The position numbers were made by a program, and so were the translations under genes. From positions 186,001 to 250,000 of the forward strand of contig CAXTAK010000002.1 in the NCBI GenBank assembly GCA_964242735.1: DNA of 64,000 nt, in the 5' to 3' direction. Below, piece after piece: positions 56,634-64,000 of this stretch (within the stretch, counting starts at the first letter, position 1; each line of letters starts with the position of its first letter). The notes beneath the pieces were generated by a model. The model was not told where the DNA came from. It saw only the letters and a program-made list of their open reading frames with translations, and made no database searches. Source of the DNA: CADCUY01 sp964242735 (GTDB lineage: Bacteria; Actinomycetota; Actinomycetes; Actinomycetales; Quadrisphaeraceae).

Positions 56634-57383
56634 TCACGGCACCACCGGGACCCGGGCGCCGGTGCGCGGGTCCCAGCGTCCGGGGGCGCGCTGGCCGCGC
56701 AGCTGCTCGAGCAGTGCGACGACGGCGCCGACGATGGCGTCGGTGGCCTCGGTGAGGGCCTGGACGTCCAAGGCACGGCCCTGCCAGCGGGCGAGGTCGA
56801 CGGGCTCCCCGACGACCAGGCGCAGGCGGGGACGGGGCCACAGCTGCGGGCGGCCCCCGCGGGGCAGCAGCAGGTGGGCGCCCCACTGCACGACCGGCAC
56901 GACCGGGCAGCCGGTGGCCAGGGCGATGCGCGCGGTGCCCGTCTTGCCCACCATCGGCCACAGCTCGGGGTCCTTGGTGAGCGTGGCGTCGGGGTACATC
57001 ACCACGCACCCGCCGTCGCGAACCCTCTGCTCCCCAGCGGCCAGCGCGAGCCGCGCGTCGGCGGTGCCGCGCAGCACCGGCACCTGACCGAGGTGGGTCA
57101 TCAGCGGACCCACCACCGGGAGGTCGAACAGGGACGCCTTGGCGAGGAAGCCCGGCTCGACGCCGGAGGCGATGAGGAAGTCGCCGAGCGTCAGGGGGTC
57201 GATGGCCGAGACGTGGTTGGCGGCGACGAGGAAGCCCCCGGTCCGGGGGAGGCGGTCGGCGCCGGTCCACGCACGGCGGCCCAGGACGCGCAGCGCAGCC
57301 CGGACCGGGAAGGTCGGGACGAGGAAGCGCAGACGGACACCCCGACCCACCACGAGCTGGACGTTACCGGCAGGCGCGGTCAC
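56634..57383 (-). CDS. plsC: PlsC-family 1-acylglycerol-3-phosphate acyltransferase
   Basis: 249 aa membrane-associated acyltransferase that acylates lysophosphatidic acid. The NHxxxxD motif is NHVSAIDPL near 56-64, the second block FLAKASLFDLPVVGPL, the third YPDATLTKDPEL in place of the usual FPEGTRS, and VPVVQWGAH the fourth. The altered third block is a known actinobacterial variant. GTG start. It is the first gene of plsC-gpsA-phosphatase-permease and divergent from cofC. Confidence 0.86.
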   Translation of the reverse strand: MTAPAGNVQLVVGRGVRLRFLVPTFPVRAALRVLGRRAWTGADRLPRTGGFLVAANHVSAIDPLTLGDFLIASGVEPGFLAKASLFDLPVVGPLMTHLGQVPVLRGTADARLALAAGEQRVRDGGCVVMYPDATLTKDPELWPMVGKTGTARIALATGCPVVPVVQWGAHLLLPRGGRPQLWPRPRLRLVVGEPVDLARWQGRALDVQALTEATDAIVGAVVALLEQLRGQRAPGRWDPRTGARVPVVP

Positions 57384-57501
57384 GGCAGGCGGATCACGGC
57401 CGGGGCGGTCCCGGCTGGCAGGATGCCGACCGGCAGCCCCACGACCGGCAGCCCCGCGACCGCGCGGGATGCGTGCTCCCCCCGCCTGGCACGATCCCGT
57501 G

Positions 57502-58400
57502 GTGCCCCCGCTGCCCGCCCCGCGGCGCCGACCCGGCGGGTGGGGGGTCGTGCTGCCCTACAAGGGGGGTGCGGAGGCGAAGAGCCGGTTGCGGTCCCCG
57601 GCCCTGGCCGAGCCCCCCCTGCCCGACCCCGCGCTGGGCGACCCGGTCCTGGGCGACCNNNNNNNNNNNNNNNNNNNNNNNNNNNNNNNNNNNNNNNNNN
57701 NNNNNNNNNNNNNNNNNNNNNNNNNNNNNNNNNNNNNNNNNNNNNNNNNNNNNNNNNNCTGGGCGACCCGGTCCTGGGCGACCTGCCGCTGGCCATGGCG
57801 CTGGACTGCCTCCGGGCCGTGCTGGCCTGCCCGCTGGTGGCCGACGTCGTGGTGGTCAGCGGTGACCCGCTGGCGCGGTCGGCTGCGGCGAGGGCCGGGG
57901 CGCGAGCCGTGCCCGACCCCGGCGGCGGGTTGGACGCCGCGGTGGCCACGGGGCTGGGGGCGCTGGCGGAGCCGGGGGCGCTGGCGGTGGTGGCGCACCG
58001 CGCCGTGCTGCTCGCGGACCTGCCCTGCCTGCGCGACGGCGACCTGCGGGCCGCCCTGGTGCGGGCGGGACGCCACACCAGCGCGCTGGTGCCCGACGCG
58101 GACGGCACCGGGACGGTGCTGCTGACCGGCCCCGGGGGCCCCTGGGCCCCGACCCGCTTCGGGCCGGGCTCGGCGCTGGCGCACGAGCGCGGCGGCGCGG
58201 TGCGCCTGGCGCTGGACCTGCCCCGCCTGCGCCGCGACGTCGACACCCCGGCCGACCTGCGCGACGCGGTCGCCCTCGGCGTCGGGCCTCGGACGGCCGC
58301 GGTGCTGGGCCTCCGCCGACCCGACGACCAGCGACCCGGCGTCCAGCGGCCCGATGACGAGCCGGTGGGCCTCAGGCGACCGCCCGAGCCTCGCGGCTGA
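57502..58400 (+). CDS. cofC: 2-phospho-L-lactate guanylyltransferase (F420 synthesis), interrupted by an N gap
   Basis: The N-terminal part (WGVVLPYKGGAEAKSRL) reads in one frame up to the gap, and the rest (LPLAMALDCLRAVLACPLVA, VVVVSGDPLARSA, VPDPGGGLDAAVATGL, LLADLPCLRDGDLRAAL) in another. Removing the 100 N together with the 25-nt duplicated flank restores one frame. CofC (FbiD) makes the phospholactate/phosphoenolpyruvate-guanosine precursor of coenzyme F420, in line with the F420-type enzyme at 2 kb. The last 40 residues are repetitive Arg/Pro/Asp-rich. GTG 57499 or 57502 are both possible starts. The 3' end overlaps the convergent murA end by 29 nt. Confidence 0.85.
57659..57758. other. 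Scaffold gap of 100 N inside cofC
   Basis: Flanks 57634-57658 and 57759-57783 are identical over 25 nt and include the in-gene repeat LGDPVLGD. Collapsing 125 nt restores the cofC frame, so no coding sequence is likely missing unless more repeat units were lost. Confidence 0.8.
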
Positions 58401-59697
58401 CCCGGGCGCCGAGCCCCTCGAGCTTGGCGAAGAAGTCCTCGTAGCCCCGGTCGATCAGCTCCACGCCGTGGACGGTGGAGGTGCCCTCCGCGGCCAGCGC
58501 GGCGATGAGGTGGCTGAAGCCCCCGCGCAGGTCGGGCACCTCGATCTCCGCGGCGCGCAGCGGCGTCGGGCCGGAGACCACCGCGGAGTGCCGGAAGTCC
58601 ATGGCTCCGAAGCGGCACGGGGTCGAGCCCAGGCACTCCCGGTAGGTCTGGATCGTCGCGCCCATGCGGCGCAGCGCGTCGGTGAAGCCCAGCCGGTTCT
58701 CGTACACCGTCTCGTGGACGATCGACAGGCCCTGCGCCTGGGTCAGGGCGACCACCAGCGGCTGCTGCCAGTCGGTCATGAACCCGGGGTGGACGTCGGT
58801 CTCCAGGGCGATGGAGCGCAGCGGGGCACCGGGGTGGAAGAAGCGGATGCCCTCGTCGTCGATGTCGAAGGCGCCGCCGATCTTCCGGTACGTGTTGAGG
58901 AACGTCATCATGTCGGCCTGGCGGGCGCCGCGCACGTACACGTCGCCCCCGGTGGCCAGGGCCGCGCTGGCCCACGAGGCGGCCTCGATGCGGTCGGGCA
59001 CCGCGCGGTGGTCGTACCCGGTGAGGGACTCCACCCCCTCGATGCGGATCACCCGGTCGGTGTCGACGCTGATGATCGCGCCCATCTTCTGCAGCACGGC
59101 GATGAGGTCGAGGATCTCGGGCTCCACCGCGGCGTTGCGCAGCTCGGTGACGCCCTCGGCGCGCACCGCGGTCAGCAGCACCTGCTCGGTGGTGCCCACG
59201 CTGGGGTAGGGCAGCGACAGCTTGGTGCCGCGCAGGCGACGGGGGGCGGTCAGAGAGATGCCGCCGGGCAGCTTCTCGACGACGGCGCCGAACTGGCGCA
59301 GGACGTCGAGGTGGTAGTTGATCGGCCGGTCGCCGATGCGGCACCCGCCGAGGTCGGGGATGAACGCTGTGCCCAGGCGGTGCACCAGCGGGCCGCAGAA
59401 CAGGATGGGGATCCGGGAGCTGCCGGCGTGGGCGTCGATGTCGGCGACGCGGGCCAGCTCGACGTCCGCGGGGTCCATGCTCAGCTGGCCGGGCCCGGTC
59501 TCGGTGACGCGCACCCCGTGCAGCTCGAGCAGGCCGCGCACGATCGCGACGTCGCTGATGCCCGGGACGTCGCGCAGGGTCGAGGTCGTCTCCCCGAGCA
59601 GGGCGGCGACCATCGCCTTGGAGACGAAGTTCTTCGCGCCGCGCACGTGGACGCTGCCGCGCAGCGGTGACCCGCCGGTGATGTGGATGGTGGTCAT
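58372..59697 (-). CDS. murA: UDP-N-acetylglucosamine 1-carboxyvinyltransferase
   Basis: 441 aa; first committed step of peptidoglycan synthesis. Lys22 and Asn23 (RGAKNFVSKAM) bind substrate. The catalytic loop has Cys119 in GGCRIGDRPINYH; Cys is the fosfomycin target, so the enzyme is of the sensitive type. PDRIEAASWASAALATGGDV and TDVHPGFMTDWQQPLV are also conserved. ATG at 59697 begins MTTIHITGGSPLRGSVHV. Its stop lies within the 3' end of the convergent cofC. Confidence 0.96.
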   Translation of the reverse strand: MTTIHITGGSPLRGSVHVRGAKNFVSKAMVAALLGETTSTLRDVPGISDVAIVRGLLELHGVRVTETGPGQLSMDPADVELARVADIDAHAGSSRIPILFCGPLVHRLGTAFIPDLGGCRIGDRPINYHLDVLRQFGAVVEKLPGGISLTAPRRLRGTKLSLPYPSVGTTEQVLLTAVRAEGVTELRNAAVEPEILDLIAVLQKMGAIISVDTDRVIRIEGVESLTGYDHRAVPDRIEAASWASAALATGGDVYVRGARQADMMTFLNTYRKIGGAFDIDDEGIRFFHPGAPLRSIALETDVHPGFMTDWQQPLVVALTQAQGLSIVHETVYENRLGFTDALRRMGATIQTYRECLGSTPCRFGAMDFRHSAVVSGPTPLRAAEIEVPDLRGGFSHLIAALAAEGTSTVHGVELIDRGYEDFFAKLEGLGARVSREARAVA

Positions 59698-59743
59698 GGG
59701 GCTCCTCGGCCAGGGGGAAGCAGCACGGCGGGAGGGCAAGTGT

Positions 59744-60036
59744 GCACCCCGGAGCTGCGAGCAGCGGCTGGACCGGCGCCGCGCGGCCGTGGCACCACCG
59801 GTGGTCCCGCGAGGCCTCGGGCACGTGGTCCCGATCACCGGGGAGCCGGACTCCGCCGACCTCAGCGCCCGCCTGGAGCACCGCCTGGCGCGGCTCGACG
59901 CGGTGGGGGTGGAGTACCGCCGCGCCGACGGGCCCCGCCCGTGGCAGCGCCGCCCGGCGCGCCTGGCCGGCCCAGCACGCGCGAGGAGCGGGCGGCGCAC
60001 GTCGCGGAGCTGGTGGCGGGCGTCGCCGGGCGGTGA
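59744..60036 (+). pseudogene. Possible decayed short gene (two frames)
   Basis: One frame reads SCEQRLDRRRAAVAPPVVPR, ...DSADLSARLEHRLARLDAVG and VEYRRADGPRPWQRRPARLAG. The likely continuation STREERAAHVAELVAGVAGR with a stop at 60036 is in another frame. Helical character and codon pattern suggest a small protein of about 100 residues with one frameshift, but no family is recognised. Confidence 0.25.
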
Positions 60037-60053
60037 GCCGGGGTCTGCCGCGG

Positions 60054-61049
60054 TCAGGACGAGGCGGCGCCGGCGCGGGTGATCGCGTCGACCTCGTCGG
60101 CCGACAGCTCGATGGTCGTGGCGGCCAGCAGGTCGGTCAGCTGTCGGGTGGAGCGGGCCGAGGCGATCGGCACGGTCCCGGCCGAGCGCAGCCACGCCAG
60201 CGCCACCGGGGCGACCGCGACCCCGCGGTCGCCGGCCACGGCGGTCACCGCGTCCAGCACCGCCCAAGCGCTCTCGCTCATCCGCTCGCGCACGCCGTCG
60301 GCCCTGGGGCTGTCCGGGGCGGCCCCGTCGCGGGTGTACGCGCCGGTGAGGAACCCGGAGGCGAGGGTGGAGTACGGCAGCTGCAGCATCCCGGCGCGGT
60401 CGGCGGCGGCGGCGACCGCGGGGTCGGTGGGGACTATCGCGCTGCCCTCGTTCTGCACCGCCACCGGCGCGGCGATCCCGGCCTCGCGGGCGGCGGCGAC
60501 CGCGGCGTCGATGCGCTCCGCCGACCAGTTGCTCACCGCCCACGCCCGAGCCCGCCCGTCGGCGACGAGCGCCGCGAAGGTGTCCACGACCTCCGCCACG
60601 GGCCGGGACTCCTCGTCGCGGTGGGCGTAGTACAGGTCGACGGAGTCCAGGCCGAGGCGCTCCAGGGACGCGTCGATCGCGGCGTGCACCGAGGCGCGGG
60701 AGAGGTCGGCCCCGGGGAGCATCCCGGTCTTGGTGGCGACGTGGAACCCGCCGCGCGCCCCGCTGTCGGCCAGCCACCGCCCGATGACGGCCTCGCTCTC
60801 CCCGCCGCTGTGGCCGGGCACCCAGGCGGAGTAGACGTCGGCGGTGTCCACGAGGTTCCCGCCCGCCTCGCGGAAGGCGTCGAGCACCTCGCGGGAGGCC
60901 TGCTCGTCGGCGGTCCACCCGAAGACGTTGCCGCCGAGGCACAGCGGGAAGACGCCGAGGCCGGAGGCGCCCAGCGCGACGGTGCCGGTGCCGGTGGCCG
61001 TGTCGCTGCCGAGGGCGCTGCCGAGGGAGGAGGGGGTCGGTGTGCTCAT
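60054..61049 (-). CDS. Aldo/keto reductase
   Basis: 331 aa TIM-barrel oxidoreductase. Catalytic tetrad: Asp and Tyr in LVDTADVYSAW, Lys in HVATKTGM, His in DLYYAHRDEE. The NADPH site near the C-terminus is VPIASARSTRQL. ATG at 61049 has GGAGG 5 nt upstream; the first 25 residues are Ser/Thr/Gly-rich before the barrel. The subgroup resembles YhdN/general stress AKR proteins; the natural substrate is unknown. A long imperfect hairpin lies 41-76 nt upstream. Confidence 0.9.
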   Translation of the reverse strand: MSTPTPSSLGSALGSDTATGTGTVALGASGLGVFPLCLGGNVFGWTADEQASREVLDAFREAGGNLVDTADVYSAWVPGHSGGESEAVIGRWLADSGARGGFHVATKTGMLPGADLSRASVHAAIDASLERLGLDSVDLYYAHRDEESRPVAEVVDTFAALVADGRARAWAVSNWSAERIDAAVAAAREAGIAAPVAVQNEGSAIVPTDPAVAAAADRAGMLQLPYSTLASGFLTGAYTRDGAAPDSPRADGVRERMSESAWAVLDAVTAVAGDRGVAVAPVALAWLRSAGTVPIASARSTRQLTDLLAATTIELSADEVDAITRAGAASS

Positions 61050-61089
61050 GTCGCCTCCAGCCGCGGGCGCGGGCGGGTTGTTCCAGTTG

Positions 61090-61125
61090 TTGCAGGACCC
61101 GCTGGCGCTCCAGCAGGTCCTGCAA
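61090..61125. promoter_or_regulatory. 36-nt interrupted palindrome upstream of the aldo/keto reductase
   Basis: TTGCAGGACC (61090-61099) pairs with GGTCCTGCAA (61116-61125). After one mismatch GCTGG pairs with CCAGC around a CGCT loop. It sits 41 nt upstream of the ATG and could be a regulator operator or an mRNA hairpin. The rest of 61126-61364 has no recognisable gene. Confidence 0.45.
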
Positions 61126-61364
61126 CGAGGAGTACGGGCTGACGCGATGGCAGGTAGGGGTCGCGATGGTCCGCCTCCGGCTGGTGGCGGCACTGCTGGT
61201 GCCGGTCATCGTCGGGTGCCGGCGCAGCAGGAAGCGGTGGTTGTCGCGCGCCGTCGTGCTGGTGGACGCGGTGTCGATGCTGGCGACCACGGCCGCAGAC
61301 CCCGACGCGGCGATCGCTCGGTCCGCCACAGCGCACCGAGCGGATGACGGGGAACCTCTCCCTG

Positions 61365-62420
61365 CTAGCCGACGTCTTCGACGAGCGACCACACGCGCTT
61401 CAGGGGCACTTCGGTCCGGATGTCTTCCGGGAGCCGCTCGTAGGTGCGGAACAGCGCCTCCAGCAGCTCGGCCGACGACCACACCCGCACCCGGAAGTAC
61501 TGGTTGGCCAGCAGCTGCCGCGCCTGCTTCGTGATACCGCCCCAGGCAACGAGCAGCCCCTGCGACGTCTGGTGGGAGTTCATCGCGCCCATGAGCTGCT
61601 GGACGACCGGAGAGCCGACGGCCCCGGCCTCGCTCTTGACCTGGACGACGAGGCGCGGCTCGTCCAGGCCGAGCGGTCCGGTACCCGCCAGCACGTCGAC
61701 ACCGCCGTCTGGGCCGGGCGGAGGCACCGTGCACGTGAAGCCCTCCGCCTCGAGGACGGCTGCGACCAGGTCCTGCATCCGGTGGCCCGCGAAGGTCTCG
61801 ATGAGGTGCGCCGAGAGCCGGTCGAGCGCGTACTGCTCGATGTCGACCGCGGACGTCGTCTCGTCGCTCAGCTCCATGTCACCCGCGGCGCTCACCCCTG
61901 GGGCCGTGACCACGGCCGCAGCAGAGGACCCCGGGTCCGGCGCACCGGTCGCCAGCACCGCGATCCGCTTCGCCGCGTCGTGGCGCTGCACCTCGCAGAT
62001 GGTCAGGAACGCCCCGAGGGAGTGCAGGAGGTCCTGCTTGACGCTCGTGCGAGGGACGTCAGTGCTCAGCCAGTCGACCGGCCTCACGTGCCGCAGGTCC
62101 GGGTCGGGGTCGTCGAGGTAGGCGTAGCCGCCGGTGATGCGGCCGATGGCGAGGTGGGGCGTCGACTTCAGCGGCATGACGACGTGATCACCGACCGCCA
62201 TCCGGTCGCGCAGCGCCCACAGCTGCCCGGTGAAGTTGCTGATCCTCCCCGCCTTCCCACCCGCGAAGGCCGCACCGACGACACTTCCCAGGGCCAGCCG
62301 CGTGGTTGCCGGTGCCAGGTCGGGCACTTCGTGGAACCCACCGCCGCTCACCCCCTTGCTCAACGCCCACTGCTCGCGTTCACCGAACTTGCCAGCCCTG
62401 ATGAGCCACGCGCGCGTCAC
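61365..62420 (-). CDS. Mrr-type restriction endonuclease with PUA/EVE-like N-terminal domain
   Basis: 351 aa. Residues about 1-118 resemble the EVE/PUA-like module found in front of some Mrr nucleases: WLIRAGKFGERE, GRISNFTGQLWALRDRMAVG then DHVVMPL and IGRITGGYAY, ending HVRPVDWL. Residues about 205-320 are an Mrr-like PD-(D/E)xK nuclease with Glu near 224 (LEAEGF), Asp242 (GPDGGVD) and Gln260-x-Lys262 (VVQVKSE). EVE-like domains bind modified bases, so modification-dependent cleavage is possible. The GTG start overlaps the methylase stop as GTGA. Domain assignment of the N-terminus is by sequence pattern. Confidence 0.82.
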   Translation of the reverse strand: MTRAWLIRAGKFGEREQWALSKGVSGGGFHEVPDLAPATTRLALGSVVGAAFAGGKAGRISNFTGQLWALRDRMAVGDHVVMPLKSTPHLAIGRITGGYAYLDDPDPDLRHVRPVDWLSTDVPRTSVKQDLLHSLGAFLTICEVQRHDAAKRIAVLATGAPDPGSSAAAVVTAPGVSAAGDMELSDETTSAVDIEQYALDRLSAHLIETFAGHRMQDLVAAVLEAEGFTCTVPPPGPDGGVDVLAGTGPLGLDEPRLVVQVKSEAGAVGSPVVQQLMGAMNSHQTSQGLLVAWGGITKQARQLLANQYFRVRVWSSAELLEALFRTYERLPEDIRTEVPLKRVWSLVEDVG

Positions 62421-63919
62421 CGCGAGCTCTTCTCGACGGCGCCCGCCGCGGAGGCCTCCAGCGCCGCGGCGACGGCCTCGAACTCCACCAGCGCCGTCGT
62501 GAGGTCCTCGACGATCTCCCGGGCGATGACCTCCGGCGCCGGCAGGGCGTCGAGGTCCTCCAGCGAGGAGTCGCGCAGCCAGGTGATGTCGAGGTTCGCC
62601 TTGTCGCGGGCGACGAGCTCGTCGTAGGTGAAGGCCTTGAACCGCTCGGTCTCCACCCGCTCCTCACGAGCCTTGCCGGGCAGGTAGCAGTCGACGAAGT
62701 CCTGCAGGTGCTCGCGCCGCAGCTGGTTCTGCTTGAGGGTGAAGTGCTGGTTGGTGCGGAAGTCGTACACCCACAGCCTCGACGTCCACGGCCGCTCGGC
62801 GGCGGGGCGCTTATCGAAGAAGACCACGTTGGCCTTGACCCCGCCGGCGTAGAAGATGCCCGTGGGCAGGCGCAGCAGGGTGTGGACGTCGAACTCGCGC
62901 AGCAGCCGCCGGCGGATCGCCTCCCCCGCGCCGCCCTCGAACAGCACGTTGTCGGGCAGGACGACGGCCGCGCGCCCGTTGATGTCGAGGATCGTCTTGA
63001 TGTGCTGCACGAAGTTCAGCTGCTTGTTCGCCGTGGTGACCCAGAAGTCGTCGCGCACGATCTCCAGGTCGTCGCGCGACTCGCGCCCGTCGGCGCCCAC
63101 CATGGTCACGCTGGACTTGCGGCCGAACGGCGGGTTGGCCAGCACCACGGAGTAGCGCCTCTGCCCGGCGGCGGTCAGCGCGTCTCCCACGGTGATCAGA
63201 GAAGCCCCCTCGGGGCGCCCGATGCCGTGCAGCACGAGGTTCATCGCCGCGAGCCGGGCGGTGCCGTCGACGAGCTCGACACCGCTGATCAGCCGCTCGC
63301 TGAGGTGCTCGCGCTGGTCGGGGTCGAGGGACTCGGCGTGCTCGGACGCCGCGGCGTGCGCCGCCAACAGGAAGCCGCCCGTACCGCACGCGGGGTCGAT
63401 GACGGTGTCCCCGGGGTGCACCTGCACGCAGTCGACCATCGCCTGGATCAGCGGGCGCGGGGTGAAGTACTGCCCGGCGCCGGACTTCACATCTTCGGCG
63501 CCCCGGGCCAGCAGCTGCTCGTACGCGTCGCCCTTGATGTCGGTGCCGGACGCCGACCAGTTCTCCTTGTCGATGAGGTCGACGATGAGGCGCTTGAGCT
63601 TCGCTGGGTCCTGGATGCGGTTCTGCGCCTTGCGGAAGATCACCCCGAGCACGCCGGGCTCGCGCGCCAGGTCGACCAGCATGTGCCGGTAGGTCGCCTC
63701 CAGGTCGTCGCCGTCGGCGTCGAGCAGCAGCTGCCAGGAGCAGTGCGGCGGCACGAGCTGCTGCGGGCGCAGGCTGCGGGTGGCGCGCTCGTGCGCCATC
63801 TTGAGGAACAGCAGGTACGTCAGCTGCTCGGTGTACTCGATCGTCCCGACGCCGTCGTCGCGCAGCACGTTGCAGTAGGACCAGAGCTTGTCGACGAGGC
63901 GGCGGGCATCAGTCACCAC
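62417..63919 (-). CDS. hsdM: Type I-like DNA adenine methyltransferase (HsdM family)
   Basis: 500 aa. An N-terminal HsdM helical domain (LVDKLWSYCNVLRDDG and TEQLTYLLFLKMAHE) precedes the N6-adenine methylase core with QYFTPRPLIQAMVD, the SAM motif DPACGTGGFL at 175-184 and the catalytic NPPF at 262-265. The C-terminal region (DLDALPAPEVIAREIVEDL) is as in HsdM. It is 500 aa, a normal size. No HsdS specificity gene follows; instead the Mrr-like nuclease gene overlaps its stop. Anything upstream of 63919 on this strand is cut by the window end, with only 81 nt of non-coding sequence visible. Confidence 0.9.
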   Translation of the reverse strand: MVTDARRLVDKLWSYCNVLRDDGVGTIEYTEQLTYLLFLKMAHERATRSLRPQQLVPPHCSWQLLLDADGDDLEATYRHMLVDLAREPGVLGVIFRKAQNRIQDPAKLKRLIVDLIDKENWSASGTDIKGDAYEQLLARGAEDVKSGAGQYFTPRPLIQAMVDCVQVHPGDTVIDPACGTGGFLLAAHAAASEHAESLDPDQREHLSERLISGVELVDGTARLAAMNLVLHGIGRPEGASLITVGDALTAAGQRRYSVVLANPPFGRKSSVTMVGADGRESRDDLEIVRDDFWVTTANKQLNFVQHIKTILDINGRAAVVLPDNVLFEGGAGEAIRRRLLREFDVHTLLRLPTGIFYAGGVKANVVFFDKRPAAERPWTSRLWVYDFRTNQHFTLKQNQLRREHLQDFVDCYLPGKAREERVETERFKAFTYDELVARDKANLDITWLRDSSLEDLDALPAPEVIAREIVEDLTTALVEFEAVAAALEASAAGAVEKSSR

Positions 63920-64000
63920 GCCATCCTGCCGCCTGCGGACGACGGCGGCGGAAGGTCGCTGGGGCGGCCACCGGCGGTGGGCACCATGCTGTCGGCATGG

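Noticed and set aside
1..64000. CRISPR arrays, tRNA/rRNA genes, insertion sequences or prophage
   Set aside because: No regularly spaced repeats, cloverleaf-like conserved tRNA sequences, transposase motifs or phage structural genes were recognised. XerC lies in a housekeeping context and does not indicate an integrated element.

Overview
The window is high-GC actinobacterial chromosome. The evidence is the very high GC, frequent GTG starts, a coenzyme F420 gene (cofC), a WhiG/FliA-type sigma factor, and core gene order of the kind found around rpsB-whiG and rpsP-trmD-rplS-lepB in filamentous and motile Actinomycetes. A Kineosporiales-like organism (Kineococcus/Quadrisphaera type) would fit, but this is inference. 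Almost all the core genes lie on the minus strand. Two 100-N scaffold gaps (2493-2592 and 57659-57758) are flanked by identical sequence and look like artefacts with nothing missing.

Layout. 1-2.4 kb: putrescine/diamine catabolism (divergent aldehyde dehydrogenase and class III aminotransferase) and an F420/FMN split-barrel oxidoreductase. 2.6-8.6 kb: rpsB-tsf-pyrH-frr-cdsA-rlmN-DivIVA-like gene. 9-15.5 kb: M23 peptidase, whiG, xerC, dprA, comM, yraN, DUF2469. 15.5-19.8 kb: rnhB, lepB, rplS, trmD, rimM, khpA, rpsP. 20-22.5 kb: polar amino-acid ABC transporter. 22.5-23.5 kb: PIN toxin module. 23.5-32 kb: amidohydrolase, ffh, glnD, glnK, amtB, ftsY. 32-36.9 kb: antitoxin/PIN hybrid remnant, DinB-like protein, mutM, rnc, rpmF, DUF177, coaD, rsmD. 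36.9-41.5 kb: an accessory patch between rsmD and recG with a broken ABC transporter, a rearranged photolyase-like gene, a decayed VapBC pair and small enzymes. 41.5-47 kb: recG, rpmB, thiL, an Lrp-like RAM protein, DUF3515, ddl. 47-50.4 kb: dTDP-rhamnose operon rmlBCDA. 50.4-61 kb: a cystathionine gamma-synthase family enzyme, APC permease, SpoIIE phosphatase, gpsA, plsC, cofC, murA, aldo/keto reductase. 61.4-63.9 kb: type I-like DNA methylase coupled to an Mrr nuclease with a PUA/EVE-like N-terminus.

Many genes are tightly coupled. I count about sixteen 1-4 nt stop/start overlaps (GTGA, ATGA, TGATG). Four genes (F420-type enzyme, rimM, glnD, rnc) have no ATG, GTG or TTG near the expected N-terminus, but have an in-frame CTG exactly at a 4-nt CTGA overlap with the preceding stop. 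This suggests CTG initiation through translational coupling.

The most unusual items are the photolyase-like protein with its antenna-like domain after the FAD domain (apparent circular permutation), the methylase plus EVE-like/Mrr pair with no specificity subunit visible, the recurrent CTGA starts, the in-frame Phd-PIN hybrid, and a 32-bp perfect palindrome at a contig break. No tRNA, rRNA, CRISPR array or intact insertion sequence was recognised.
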